A stretch of 64,000 nucleotides of DNA from Syntrophomonadaceae bacterium (GTDB lineage: Bacteria > Bacillota > Syntrophomonadia > Syntrophomonadales > Syntrophomonadaceae). The stretch is taken from positions 1-64,000 of the forward strand of contig JAQWBP010000006.1 of the NCBI GenBank assembly GCA_028706315.1. The letters are read 5' to 3'. Below the pieces are notes generated by a model that saw only the letters and a program-made list of their open reading frames with translations, ran no database searches and was not told the DNA's origin. Positions 34,880 to 43,574 of this stretch are shown piece after piece. Each line of letters opens with the position of its first letter. The first letter of the stretch is position 1. The position numbers and the translations under genes were made by a program.

Positions 34880-35806
34880 TTGAAAATAGTAGATCTGCAT
34901 TGCGATACTATATCTGCAATATATGAAAAAGATGAAGCGCTTTCTAATAATTCAGGACATTTTGATATTAAACGAGCTATTCAAGCAGGCATAGGGATTC
35001 AATTCTTTGCCCTTTTTACTATGCCGTCTGATCGTAATACTACCTTAAGGGAAATTCTTAAACAGATTGATAAGTTTTATGCCGAATTGGAAAAAAATGA
35101 GGAACAGCTCTACCAGGTAAAACAATATAGTAATATAGCAAGCAATTGGGATAATAATAAAATTGGTTGCCTACTACATCTGGAGGGAGGGGAGGCTCTG
35201 GGTAATGATCTTGAAATACTTAGAGTACTCTACCGTCTGGGTTTAAGAAGTCTGGGTTTGACCTGGAATAATCGAAATATGCTTGCTGATGGAGTTGGCG
35301 AAGGCGAAAAGGCTGGGGGATTAAGTTTACTAGGAAGAAAGGTAATTAAGGAAATTAGTAATATGGGTATGGTACTAGATTTATCTCATATATCCCCTAA
35401 GGCTTTTTTCGAATCACTAGAATATTATGATAAACCTGTTATGGTTACCCATGCTAACGCCAGTAAACTATGTAATCATCGCCGCAACTTAACTGATGAG
35501 CAGTTGCGTGCGCTGGCCGAGAATGGCGGTCTAATCGGAATAAATCAGGTGTCAGATTTTGTGAAGGAAACTGGTAGTTCGGCAGAAGGTTTAGTCAACC
35601 ATATCGTTTATATTAGTGAGCTAATAGGTGTTAAACATATAGCTCTGGGCTCTGACTTTGACGGTGCAGATGATATTGTAATGAGTGGGGTAGAGGAATA
35701 TCCTAAATTGCAGGGTATGCTCTTCAAGAGGGGTTTTACAGAGCCGGAAATAAAAATGATACTATCGGAAAATGCATTAAGGGTTTTAAAGGAAGTAGTC
35801 CAATAA
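34880..35806 (+). CDS. Membrane dipeptidase (peptidase M19)
   Basis: The 308-residue zinc dipeptidase is of the renal dipeptidase family. The metal-binding DLHCDT is at the N-terminus, followed by LHLEGGEALG, DLSHISPKAFF, VTHANASKLCNHRRN and LGSDFDGAD. It cleaves dipeptides, including D-amino acid ones, and is often linked to sporulation or wall turnover. No signal peptide is seen, so it is probably cytoplasmic. The TTG at 34880 follows GGAGGG; the upstream TTG at 34862 precedes that site. Confidence 0.88.
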   Translation: MKIVDLHCDTISAIYEKDEALSNNSGHFDIKRAIQAGIGIQFFALFTMPSDRNTTLREILKQIDKFYAELEKNEEQLYQVKQYSNIASNWDNNKIGCLLHLEGGEALGNDLEILRVLYRLGLRSLGLTWNNRNMLADGVGEGEKAGGLSLLGRKVIKEISNMGMVLDLSHISPKAFFESLEYYDKPVMVTHANASKLCNHRRNLTDEQLRALAENGGLIGINQVSDFVKETGSSAEGLVNHIVYISELIGVKHIALGSDFDGADDIVMSGVEEYPKLQGMLFKRGFTEPEIKMILSENALRVLKEVVQ

Positions 35807-35896
35807 GTTGGATATAATATATAGAGGAATAAGCTTGCTGTAGTAACTTAGGTAAATTGACTGCAGCCTGCGGCATAAAAGGTGGGTGGAAGAAAG

Positions 35897-36727
35897 TTGT
35901 ACGATTTACACACGCATACAACAGCTTCAGACGGGACTTTAACCCCGTGTGAGCTAGCAGATGCTGCAGTTAAAAGCGGCTTGGCCGGGATAGCGATAAC
36001 TGACCATGATACAGTTGCAGGATTAGATATAGCTCTAGAATATAAAAAGCAGAACAACTTGCCAATTGAAATTATACCTGGTATTGAAATGAATACAGAA
36101 TATGGCGATGAAGAAGTGCATATACTGGGATATTTTATTAACTACCATGATAGTAGTCTAATTAACCGGCTTAGCGAAATTAAAAAAGCTCGTTACACCA
36201 GGGCGCGTAATATGGTTACCCGACTGCAAAAGATGGGGTTATCGATAGACTTTGCACAAGTTGAAAGACTTGCCCATGGTGATCTGATTGCTCGACCGCA
36301 TATTGCTCGGGCCCTGATGGAAAAAGGCTATGTTTTTTCGATTAAAGAAGCCTTTAATAAATACATTGACAGGGGGAAACCTGGCTACGTACCAAGATAT
36401 AAGTTCTTACCTGAAGAAGCTATTGCACTTATACAAAAAGCTGGTGGAATAAGTGTACTTGCTCATCCTGGTTTGATAAAGAATCAGGATTGTATTACCC
36501 GGTTTATAAATATGGGAATTGATGGATTAGAAGTTTTTTATCCTGAGCATAGTAACCGTCAGATTAACTATTACCTGCTGCTCTGTGCTCGTAACAACTT
36601 GTTAATAACTGGCGGCTCAGACTTTCATGGTCTAGAAAAAGATAAAAACAAAGGCAAGCTAGGATTGGCAGGGCTAAACTACAATGATATGCAGAACATA
36701 TATAAACATATGCGTCGAAAAAAATAG
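35897..36727 (+). CDS. PHP-domain phosphoesterase
   Basis: The protein has about 276 residues and begins DLHTHTTASDGTL, the PHP metal motif. Further ligands are ITDHDTVAGL, IPGIEMNTEYGDEEVHIL, ARPHIARALMEKGY, VLAHPGL and TGGSDFHG. It is close to RNase AM/5'-phosphatase (YciV/TrpH) proteins, which act on 3',5'-nucleoside bisphosphates or 5'-phosphate RNA. TTG at 35897 has GGTGGA six bases upstream; a GTG at 35882 is the alternative. It is 76 bases after the dipeptidase stop. Confidence 0.85.
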   Translation: MYDLHTHTTASDGTLTPCELADAAVKSGLAGIAITDHDTVAGLDIALEYKKQNNLPIEIIPGIEMNTEYGDEEVHILGYFINYHDSSLINRLSEIKKARYTRARNMVTRLQKMGLSIDFAQVERLAHGDLIARPHIARALMEKGYVFSIKEAFNKYIDRGKPGYVPRYKFLPEEAIALIQKAGGISVLAHPGLIKNQDCITRFINMGIDGLEVFYPEHSNRQINYYLLLCARNNLLITGGSDFHGLEKDKNKGKLGLAGLNYNDMQNIYKHMRRKK

Positions 36728-36825
36728 TATAAAAAAGAAAAATTTCATTTTGCAGCAGGAAGTCCCCTTATACTTGTAGAATATGTTCTACTGGATTGGA
36801 AAAATTTACGAAAGGTAGGGGGACG

Positions 36826-37668
36826 ATGAAGAAACTTTTGGGAATATTTTTAGCAACCTTTATGATTTTAACTTTTTACAGTACTAGTACACTGGCCAGC
36901 GATAATTACTATACTGTACAAACAGGGGATACATTGTGGGCTATAGCATCAAACAACGGAATGAGTATTGATTATTTAATGAGCGTAAATAAATTACAAT
37001 CTGAAAACCTAAAACCTGGAGTTAAATTGCTTATTAAGAATAGTGAGGGGACTGAACAACCTGTTAAGAAAAGTAATAGTGAGGTAGAGCAACCTGTTCA
37101 AACTGATGATACAGAAACAACTCAGGTCTATTGCATACAGGAAGGCGATACTTTATTTAAGATAGCTCATCAGTTAGGTACTACGGTTGAAAGATTAAAA
37201 TATGTAAATAATATGTCCAGCGATATCATATATGTTGGAAATAGTCTTATAGTACCGACAGGAAATGCAAACGTTTCCCGTGCTGGTCTACCAACTTCAG
37301 GGAACCGCATTATTGCAAAAGCAGAAGAATACTTGGGAACTCCTTACCGATATGGTGGTCAGGGTCCAGGAGGGTTTGACTGTTCTGGATTTGCAAAATA
37401 TATATATAAACAATTTGGCTATGATTTACCACGAACAGCGGCTTCTCAGTTTCAGAACGGGACAACAGTTGCCAGAGAAGACATGGTACCGGGGGATCTA
37501 GTATTCTTTTCCTGCGGTAGGGGCGGGATTGACCATGTAGGCATTTATTCAGGTAGTAACCGATTTATCCATTCAAGTTCACCGCGCAGTGGAGGAGTAA
37601 TCTATTCATCATTAACTGAGGGGTATTACGCAAAATGTTTCGTAGGTGCAAAGCGGTGCTTACGCTAG
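36826..37668 (+). CDS. Secreted LysM-NlpC/P60 peptidoglycan hydrolase
   Basis: The 280-residue protein has a signal peptide (KKLLGIFLATFMILTFYSTS, cut after LAS). Two LysM domains follow (YYTVQTGDTLWAIASNNG and YCIQEGDTLFKIAHQLG), separated by a Gln/Thr-rich linker, then a NlpC/P60 domain. The catalytic Cys is in FDCSGFAKYIYK, the His in GIDHVGIYSG and a third residue in FIHSSSPRSGG. It should cut D-glutamyl-DAP bonds in the wall or cortex. ATG at 36826 follows AGGTAGGGGG; the upstream frame is excluded. Confidence 0.9.
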   Translation: MKKLLGIFLATFMILTFYSTSTLASDNYYTVQTGDTLWAIASNNGMSIDYLMSVNKLQSENLKPGVKLLIKNSEGTEQPVKKSNSEVEQPVQTDDTETTQVYCIQEGDTLFKIAHQLGTTVERLKYVNNMSSDIIYVGNSLIVPTGNANVSRAGLPTSGNRIIAKAEEYLGTPYRYGGQGPGGFDCSGFAKYIYKQFGYDLPRTAASQFQNGTTVAREDMVPGDLVFFSCGRGGIDHVGIYSGSNRFIHSSSPRSGGVIYSSLTEGYYAKCFVGAKRCLR

Positions 37669-37686
37669 TAGCTATGGAGGGATTTA

Positions 37687-38088
37687 ATGAACGAAAGTGA
37701 TATAAATAGGATTCTGGGCGTACCCGTAACCATTTTCGGTAGCCAGGAATGGCAAGAACTGGAGCAGAGAGAATTTAAATTCGGACCTGAAAATTTACTG
37801 GAAGAAATTTTGCAGAAACGATTATGGTCTAATGTTGAAATATTATGGGTTGTAAAAAGGCTGATCTATTACTATGGCAGAAAAGATGCGTTGCTGAAAA
37901 AAGCACCGGTAGATAGGTTATTTATTAATATTATAGATATTCTGAGGGCTTTTTACCTGGTACTCGATAAAGTCGATCCTGAGCTAGACGACAACATGCG
38001 AAGTTATATATCTACGAAATTAACTGATTCAACCTGGGGTATTAATAATAATACCCGGGAGTACCTTTCTAAAATAAAAGATAACTAG
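37687..38088 (+). CDS. Hypothetical protein
   Basis: The 133-residue protein is not recognised. It is soluble and mostly helical, with aromatic-rich segments (WSNVEILWVVKRLIYYYGRK) and no cysteines. It starts 18 bases after the hydrolase gene with GGAGGG upstream and ends at a strong terminator, so it is probably co-transcribed with it. Confidence 0.65.
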   Translation: MNESDINRILGVPVTIFGSQEWQELEQREFKFGPENLLEEILQKRLWSNVEILWVVKRLIYYYGRKDALLKKAPVDRLFINIIDILRAFYLVLDKVDPELDDNMRSYISTKLTDSTWGINNNTREYLSKIKDN

Positions 38089-38089
38089 A

Positions 38090-38121
38090 TTCAAAAACCG
38101 CTAATATTAGCGGTTTTTGAA
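38090..38121. terminator. Perfect bidirectional terminator hairpin
   Basis: TTCAAAAACCGCTAA (38090-38104) and TTAGCGGTTTTTGAA (38107-38121) are exact complements with a 2-base centre, giving T- and A-runs on both sides. Confidence 0.85.
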
Positions 38122-38222
38122 AATATCTTCATATGTTTTACCAAAAAGCAGGATATTTAATAGAGCATGTCGAACAAATATGGAAATTAGGGGAATTTAT
38201 GTGGGGCAACAGGAGGTAAAGA

Positions 38223-38837
38223 ATGACACAGGGGATTAGAGAACAGAATATCCGGCGAATCATAGATATGGAAGATAGGATTTGCCAGTGCCAACGGTGC
38301 ACCTTTTTAGCTAAATGTGTTCGCAAACCTTCTATGGGTAAAGGGGAGCTTGAGCCAGATATTATATTAGTTTTTGAATATGATAACCAGTTTACCAAGG
38401 ATCTGGATAAAGTCATTAACCTGAGGAACCAGATTAAACAGACTTTTAATCTGGAGAGGGTCTATCATACGTTTATGGTAAGGTGCCAGCCTAAAGCTTG
38501 TCGAGTTAGAAGTAGTGTAAGTTGCTATGCTGATAGCAAACTGCTGGACAAAGAATATAATTGTTTGTTAAGCAACAAGCCATGTGATGGTATACCTATT
38601 AATCCTAGTGATGAGGAAATTATATGTTGCCTACCTTTTCTAATAGAAGAGATTGGAATTTTGCATCCTAGTTATGTAGTTTTATTCGGGGACCGGGTCA
38701 GTGAATTTGTACTTAAATCCTATGGCGTTTTTGAAGATATCGAGCTCAATAACAGTTATAAGTGTGATGATATGGTGTTTATTGCTATTAGTAATGAGGC
38801 TGATTTTGACCCCGGGGCGGTTAAGCCGTTAATCTAA
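38223..38837 (+). CDS. Divergent uracil-DNA glycosylase-like [4Fe-4S] protein lacking catalytic motifs
   Basis: The 204-residue protein follows the family 4 uracil-DNA glycosylase plan. The N-terminal cysteines CQRC (residues 23-26), a cysteine in FMVRCQPKAC and one in EEIICCLPFLIEEIGILHPS match the iron-sulfur ligands and their spacing, and VVLFGDRVSEFVL matches the conserved helix region. The catalytic GE-x-PG-x2-ED-x2-G motif is absent and the terminal HPS motif is not seen. A cysteine-rich insert of about 30 residues (CRVRSSVSC to KPCDG) follows the third cysteine. It may bind DNA or RNA without base excision. AGGAGGT precedes the ATG. Confidence 0.55.
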   Translation: MTQGIREQNIRRIIDMEDRICQCQRCTFLAKCVRKPSMGKGELEPDIILVFEYDNQFTKDLDKVINLRNQIKQTFNLERVYHTFMVRCQPKACRVRSSVSCYADSKLLDKEYNCLLSNKPCDGIPINPSDEEIICCLPFLIEEIGILHPSYVVLFGDRVSEFVLKSYGVFEDIELNNSYKCDDMVFIAISNEADFDPGAVKPLI

Positions 38838-39187
38838 TCCGGGATACTATAGTTATTTTTTTCCCAAGAGACTTCTGGTTTATATAATCCTGTCTGTAGC
38901 TTTCCTCTAATGCTTATCATAGTAGCATGCTTAGCCGGATTATTTTGTAGGCTTAGTTTGCTAGGGGCTCATACCTATTTTAGTGAAAGTTGTGCGAGTA
39001 TAGAGAGTTTTATATTAGTGTGCTATCGTATGGTAATCTGATAGTAATTTTTGGACTTACGCAGCCTTCGAGGACTATAACAAGGAAATACTTAACAACG
39101 AAAAGGGAGAGGCTTTTGCCTGTCCTTTGTTCTTTTATAAATGTCTCCTGAATAATAATTTGTCAAAAAGGTTGTTGGAGGCAAAAT
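38838..39187 (+). other. Leader region of the P-type ATPase gene
   Basis: No gene is seen in 350 bases. Near the end (39098-39137) an imperfect hairpin built on AGAGGC-TTTT-GCCTGTCC is followed by TTTGTTCTTTTAT and looks like a terminator or attenuator. The conserved boxes of the yybP-ykoY manganese and M-box magnesium riboswitches were looked for and not recognised. Confidence 0.35.
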
Positions 39188-41908
39188 ATGAAAGTCATCA
39201 CTTCATGGTGCGATAAGTCAGGTTTAGAAGTACTTAATGAACTTGGAACAAGTATCGATAAAGGTTTAACTGAAGGTGAAATTGTAAGACGCAAGAGTTT
39301 ATATAGCAATACCTTCGAAAATGGACCCCGAAACAGCCCTTTATTAATGTTTTTTAATCAGTTTACAGATACTATGGTCCTGGTGTTACTCGGGGCAACG
39401 GTAATATCAGGTATAATAGGAGATATGGCAGATGCGATTACGATAATGGCGATTGTAATCGTAAATGCTATACTAGGGTTTATACAGGAGTATCGGGCTG
39501 AGCGCTCGCTGGAAGAAATAAAAAAACTCGCTTCACCCTATGCAATTGTACTCCGTAATGGTAAAAAAGTACGCATAAAAGCTAGTGATCTGGTACCGGG
39601 AGATATCGTATTTCTCAATGCGGGTGATAAAATACCGGCAGATTTAAGACTCCTGGAAACGTATAATCTTGAAATTGAAGAAGCAGCACTTACTGGTGAA
39701 TCCGTACCTGTTACCAAGGAGGCCAATAAAATACTGCCTGAAAAGACTATACTTGCTGAGCGGGAAAATATGGCCTTTATGGGTACTTCTATTACTCGTG
39801 GACGGGCACTGGCAGTTGTTGTGGGTACCGGTATGAGGACAGTAATGGGGCAGATAGCCGAAATGATGAAACAGACAGAACAGGCTATGACCCCTTTACA
39901 ACTAAAATTAGACCAACTGGGTAAAATTTTAATAGTAATATGCCTACTAGTATGTGCAATAGTGACGTTTATGGGTATTTTACGTGGTGAAGATATTATG
40001 ATTATGCTGATGGCCGGCATAAGTCTTGCTGTAGCCGCTATACCAGAAGGGTTACCGGCAATAGTAACTGTAGTACTAGCACTTGGAGTACAAAGAATGG
40101 CGAAAAATAATGCTATTATAAGAAAGTTGCCAGCAGTGGAAACTCTGGGATGTACGACAGTTATATGCTCTGATAAGACTGGCACTCTAACGCAAAATAA
40201 GATGGCGGTACAAAAAATTGCCAGCCTGGATGTAACTTTAGATTTAGAAGGAGACGGTTATGCACCCCAGGGTAGGTTTCTTGTAGGAGAAAAAGAGGTA
40301 AATCCCCTACAATTTAAGTCGCTACGTTTAATATTGGATGTAGCATTAAATTGTAATAATGCTTCATTAGAGAAAACTAAAGGAGAATATGGAGCCGAAG
40401 GAGACCCAACAGAAGTGGCGATTCTGGTCATGGCAAATAAAGGGGGTCTCACAAAGCCTTATAAAAGGATTAGAGAAATACCATTCGATTCAGTGCGCAA
40501 ACAAATGAGTGTTGTTATAGAACATAATGGTGAATATAAGCTGTTCGTAAAAGGGGCACTAGATGTGCTGATGAGCTCTTGTTCTACAGTTCTATATAAA
40601 GATAAACTGATTAATCTTGATCAAAAACGTAAAAATGAATTTTTAACAATACAGGAGCAGTGGGCTGAACAGGCCCTCAGGGTACTAGGGTTTGCATACA
40701 GGTCATTAACCAGGGATGAAATCGAACGGCTAAACGATGTAGAACTAGAAAAGGATTTAACCTTACTGGGAATATGCGGGATGATTGATCCCCCGAGAAG
40801 GGGTGTTGCTGATTCTGTCGAGGAATGTTTAAATGCTGGAATAATACCAGTGATGATCACAGGTGATCATCCTTCTACAGCCAGGGCGATTGCAATGCAG
40901 TTAGGAATAGCAGCGGGTAAAGAGGTTATAAACGGAAGTGCAATAGATGATATGTCAGATGACAAACTTTACCAAAATGCAATACAATGGAGGGTTTTCG
41001 CTAGGGTGTCTCCCCAGCATAAAAACCGCATAGTCAAGGTACTAAAGAAACGCAATCACGTAGTTGCGATGACAGGGGACGGAGTTAATGATGCTCCAGC
41101 AGTCAAAGCTGCTGACATTGGTATAGCAATGGGTATTACCGGGACGGAAGTTACCAGAGAGGCATCTTCGATGGTCCTAGCTGATGATAATTTTTCTACA
41201 ATTGTAAAAGCTGTATATGAAGGTAGAGCGATTTATGATAATATTCGCAAATTTATCAGGTATCTGCTAGGTGGTAACATTGGTGAGGTACTTGTCATGT
41301 TTTTGGCATCTTTATTCGGTATGCCTTTGCCTTTATTACCAATCCAGATATTGTGGGTTAATCTAATTACTGACGGTTTACCGGCAATGGCCTTGGGGCT
41401 GGAACCGCCTGAACCTGGTATAATGAATCGGAGTCCACGCACTAGAAACGAGGGGATATTTGCCAGGAATCTGGGGTGGATCATACTGGGCCGTGGTTTA
41501 TACATAGGTATTATCACTTTAATAGCTTTTACAGCCGGAATGATTTACTGCAGATTACAGGGTATTGATCAGGCTGACCTGCCACGCACCATGGCGTTAA
41601 CAACCCTGGTATTTGCGCAGTTATTTTATGTTTTTGAGTGCAGATCAGAAAAATTCTCTCCGTTTGAATTGGGACTATTTAAAAATAAATTTCTAGCCGT
41701 GGCAGTTTTATGTTCGATAACTATGCATATCTGTGTTATATATGCACCGTTATTACAGCAAATATTTCATACCGTACCACTCAGTAGCTGGCAATGGATG
41801 TTAATTCTTATCCTGGCAGGAATGAGGATGATTTGGAAATATATTTTGTTTAATTGGCAAAGATTTTTCGTGCCACGACTAAGTTATGGTAAAATTAATT
41901 TCTGGTAA
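39188..41908 (+). CDS. Calcium-type P-type ATPase
   Basis: The 906-residue P2-type cation pump resembles SERCA/PMR1-like bacterial calcium exporters. The N-terminal cation ATPase domain precedes TGES (actuator, in EAALTGESVP) and the ion-binding IPEGLPAIV. The phosphorylated Asp329 is in CSDKTGTLTQ, with KGALDVL, MITGDHP and MTGDGVNDAPA in the nucleotide domain, and NLITDGLPAMALG supplies an Asn/Asp ion ligand. About ten membrane helices are expected. It would export Ca2+ or Mn2+ using ATP. Its ribosome binding site is GTTGGAGGC. Confidence 0.92.
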   Translation: MKVITSWCDKSGLEVLNELGTSIDKGLTEGEIVRRKSLYSNTFENGPRNSPLLMFFNQFTDTMVLVLLGATVISGIIGDMADAITIMAIVIVNAILGFIQEYRAERSLEEIKKLASPYAIVLRNGKKVRIKASDLVPGDIVFLNAGDKIPADLRLLETYNLEIEEAALTGESVPVTKEANKILPEKTILAERENMAFMGTSITRGRALAVVVGTGMRTVMGQIAEMMKQTEQAMTPLQLKLDQLGKILIVICLLVCAIVTFMGILRGEDIMIMLMAGISLAVAAIPEGLPAIVTVVLALGVQRMAKNNAIIRKLPAVETLGCTTVICSDKTGTLTQNKMAVQKIASLDVTLDLEGDGYAPQGRFLVGEKEVNPLQFKSLRLILDVALNCNNASLEKTKGEYGAEGDPTEVAILVMANKGGLTKPYKRIREIPFDSVRKQMSVVIEHNGEYKLFVKGALDVLMSSCSTVLYKDKLINLDQKRKNEFLTIQEQWAEQALRVLGFAYRSLTRDEIERLNDVELEKDLTLLGICGMIDPPRRGVADSVEECLNAGIIPVMITGDHPSTARAIAMQLGIAAGKEVINGSAIDDMSDDKLYQNAIQWRVFARVSPQHKNRIVKVLKKRNHVVAMTGDGVNDAPAVKAADIGIAMGITGTEVTREASSMVLADDNFSTIVKAVYEGRAIYDNIRKFIRYLLGGNIGEVLVMFLASLFGMPLPLLPIQILWVNLITDGLPAMALGLEPPEPGIMNRSPRTRNEGIFARNLGWIILGRGLYIGIITLIAFTAGMIYCRLQGIDQADLPRTMALTTLVFAQLFYVFECRSEKFSPFELGLFKNKFLAVAVLCSITMHICVIYAPLLQQIFHTVPLSSWQWMLILILAGMRMIWKYILFNWQRFFVPRLSYGKINFW

Positions 41909-42011
41909 GAGCGGAGTAGATATATTAGAATAAGTTAATGACTCTGTAGTGATAATTTTCCAAATTATATTTTGTAAAGAATTAATAGATAGATACTAAA
42001 TACGCATTTTA

Positions 42012-42337
42012 CTGCTAATGCGCAGCAGTAGAATTTTGAATGGTGAAATTTTAATTTTGAATTACGGTCGAAATGCACCCGCATTTCTATTTATTTCATT
42101 AATTAGACGCGGATTACCGCGGAGTTTTAATAGACGCAGATTTACGCGGATTTTTATGATTCACGCTGATTTTCTCTTTTGTTTTCAGTAGTTTATAAAA
42201 AGTGCAAAGCACTTTTTATAAACAATTAATGAAAAATCCGCGGTAATCATATAAAATCTGCGTGTGAGCGTTAGCGAACCCGCGTTGAATTATGCTAACA
42301 GGATAAAACAATAAAATATAAATCTGCTAATGCGCAG
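42012..42337. repeat. Large imperfect palindrome flanked by 14-bp direct repeats
   Basis: CTGCTAATGCGCAG occurs at 42012-42025 and exactly again at 42324-42337. Between them lies a palindrome: the centre is a perfect 15-bp stem GTTTATAAAAAGTGC (42191-42205) with GCACTTTTTATAAAC (42209-42223). The outer left arm (42105-42160, CGCGGATT/ACGCAGATTT units) and outer right arm (42232-42292) are similar in inverted orientation. A related unit lies at 9173-9217. The second direct repeat sits just upstream of yicC. It looks like a non-autonomous mobile or palindromic repeat; no ORF lies within it. Confidence 0.65.
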
Positions 42338-42381
42338 TATGTTTGAAAGCGGCAACTGTTAAAAGAAAGGTTGATGTAGAA

Positions 42382-43260
42382 ATGGTAAAAAGTATGACCG
42401 GCTTTGGAAGGGGTCAGTTGGTTGACGGAGGCTACGAAGTTTTATGTGAAGTAAAGGGTGTAAATCATCGATATCTAGATATAAATCTTCGTCTATCCCG
42501 CCGCTATAATGCTCTTGAAGACAAAATAAAAGAAGAGATAAAAAAATATGTCAACCGTGGTCGACTTGACATTAGTATTAATATCGAGAAAATCGATGAA
42601 TCGTTGAGAAATATCAAGGTTGACAAAGATTTGGCGATAGCTTATCATGACTATTTGAAGGAATTAGCAGAAAACCTAAATATTTCGCCGGAAATCAAAA
42701 TTATTGATATATTTAGGCTACCGGAAGTTTTTACCCTTGAAGATCAGAATGAAGATCTGGACATAACTTGGGAGGCACTAAAAAAAGCGCTTACTCTGTC
42801 TATGAAAAGTCTGGTGGAAATGCGTAGTAAAGAAGGCAATAACCTGGCTATCGATATTGTAAACCGCAACCACCTGATATTATCAATGGTCGAACGTATG
42901 GAAACAAAGTCTCCCGAAGTAGCTGAAGAATACTTTGAGAAACTCCATCGGAGAATTTCCGAGTTAGTATCGCAGGAAGTAGTTGATGAACAGAGAATAC
43001 TACAGGAAGCGGCGATTTTTGCTGATAAATCCAACATAACTGAGGAAATCGTTAGACTACGCAGTCACGTCAAACATCTGGATGAGCTAATGGAAGATGG
43101 CGATTCGATAGGAAGAAAATGCGATTTTCTCGTGCAAGAGATGTTCAGAGAGATAAATACTATCGCTTCTAAAGCTAATAATCTGGAGATTAGTCGTATA
43201 GTAGTTGATGCCAAGGCTGAATTAGAAAAAATTAGGGAGCAATTGCAAAATATTGAGTAA
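42382..43260 (+). CDS. yicC: YicC family endoribonuclease-like protein
   Basis: The 292-residue protein is of the YicC/YloC family, linked to RNA decay and stationary-phase survival. It begins VKSMTGFGRG and contains NHRYLDINLRLSRRY and the C-terminal EAAIFADKSNITEEIVRLRSH and FLVQEMFREINTIASKA with acidic metal-binding residues. ATG at 42382 fits the family start. The longer frame from 42343 begins inside the adjacent repeat. yicC-remA-gmk-rpoZ-coaBC is a conserved run. Confidence 0.92.
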   Translation: MVKSMTGFGRGQLVDGGYEVLCEVKGVNHRYLDINLRLSRRYNALEDKIKEEIKKYVNRGRLDISINIEKIDESLRNIKVDKDLAIAYHDYLKELAENLNISPEIKIIDIFRLPEVFTLEDQNEDLDITWEALKKALTLSMKSLVEMRSKEGNNLAIDIVNRNHLILSMVERMETKSPEVAEEYFEKLHRRISELVSQEVVDEQRILQEAAIFADKSNITEEIVRLRSHVKHLDELMEDGDSIGRKCDFLVQEMFREINTIASKANNLEISRIVVDAKAELEKIREQLQNIE

Positions 43261-43262
43261 AC

Positions 43263-43293
43263 AGGAGGTGAGTCCCGGTATTACCGGGAGACT
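43263..43293 (+). promoter_or_regulatory. Ribosome binding site separated from remA start by a hairpin
   Basis: The Shine-Dalgarno AGGAGGTG (43263-43270) is 23 bases from the ATG, too far for direct use. Between them AGTCCCGGT (43271-43279) pairs with ACCGGGA (43283-43289) plus CT (43292-43293), with ATT as the loop and a 2-base bulge. The folded hairpin ends exactly at the ATG and would bring the two signals together. Confidence 0.6.
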
Positions 43294-43554
43294 ATGGATA
43301 TCAAACTAGTTAATATAGGATTCGGGAATATAGTTGCAGCAAATCGGATAGTAGCTATTGTAAGTCCTGAATCGGCCCCGATAAAACGTATTATTCAGGA
43401 AGCTAGAGAAAAGGGTATTTTAATTGATGCTACGTATGGAAGAAGAACCAGGGCAGTTATTATGGCTGATAGTTCCCATGTAATTCTTTCAGCGGTGCAG
43501 CCCGAAACGGTAGCTAACCGTCTTGCTTCCAAGGATCTAAATGAAGAATTATAA
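43294..43554 (+). CDS. remA: RemA (DUF370) matrix regulator
   Basis: The 86-residue RemA protein is a DNA-binding regulator of biofilm matrix and osmoprotection genes in Bacillus that forms rings on DNA. Family landmarks are [42 protein letters not shown] and [18 protein letters not shown]. The ATG at 43294 fits the family length, and upstream in-frame codons do not give a better start. It lies between yicC and gmk as in most Firmicutes. Confidence 0.93.
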   Translation: MDIKLVNIGFGNIVAANRIVAIVSPESAPIKRIIQEAREKGILIDATYGRRTRAVIMADSSHVILSAVQPETVANRLASKDLNEEL

Positions 43555-43574
43555 GTAACAGGTGTGATACTAAA

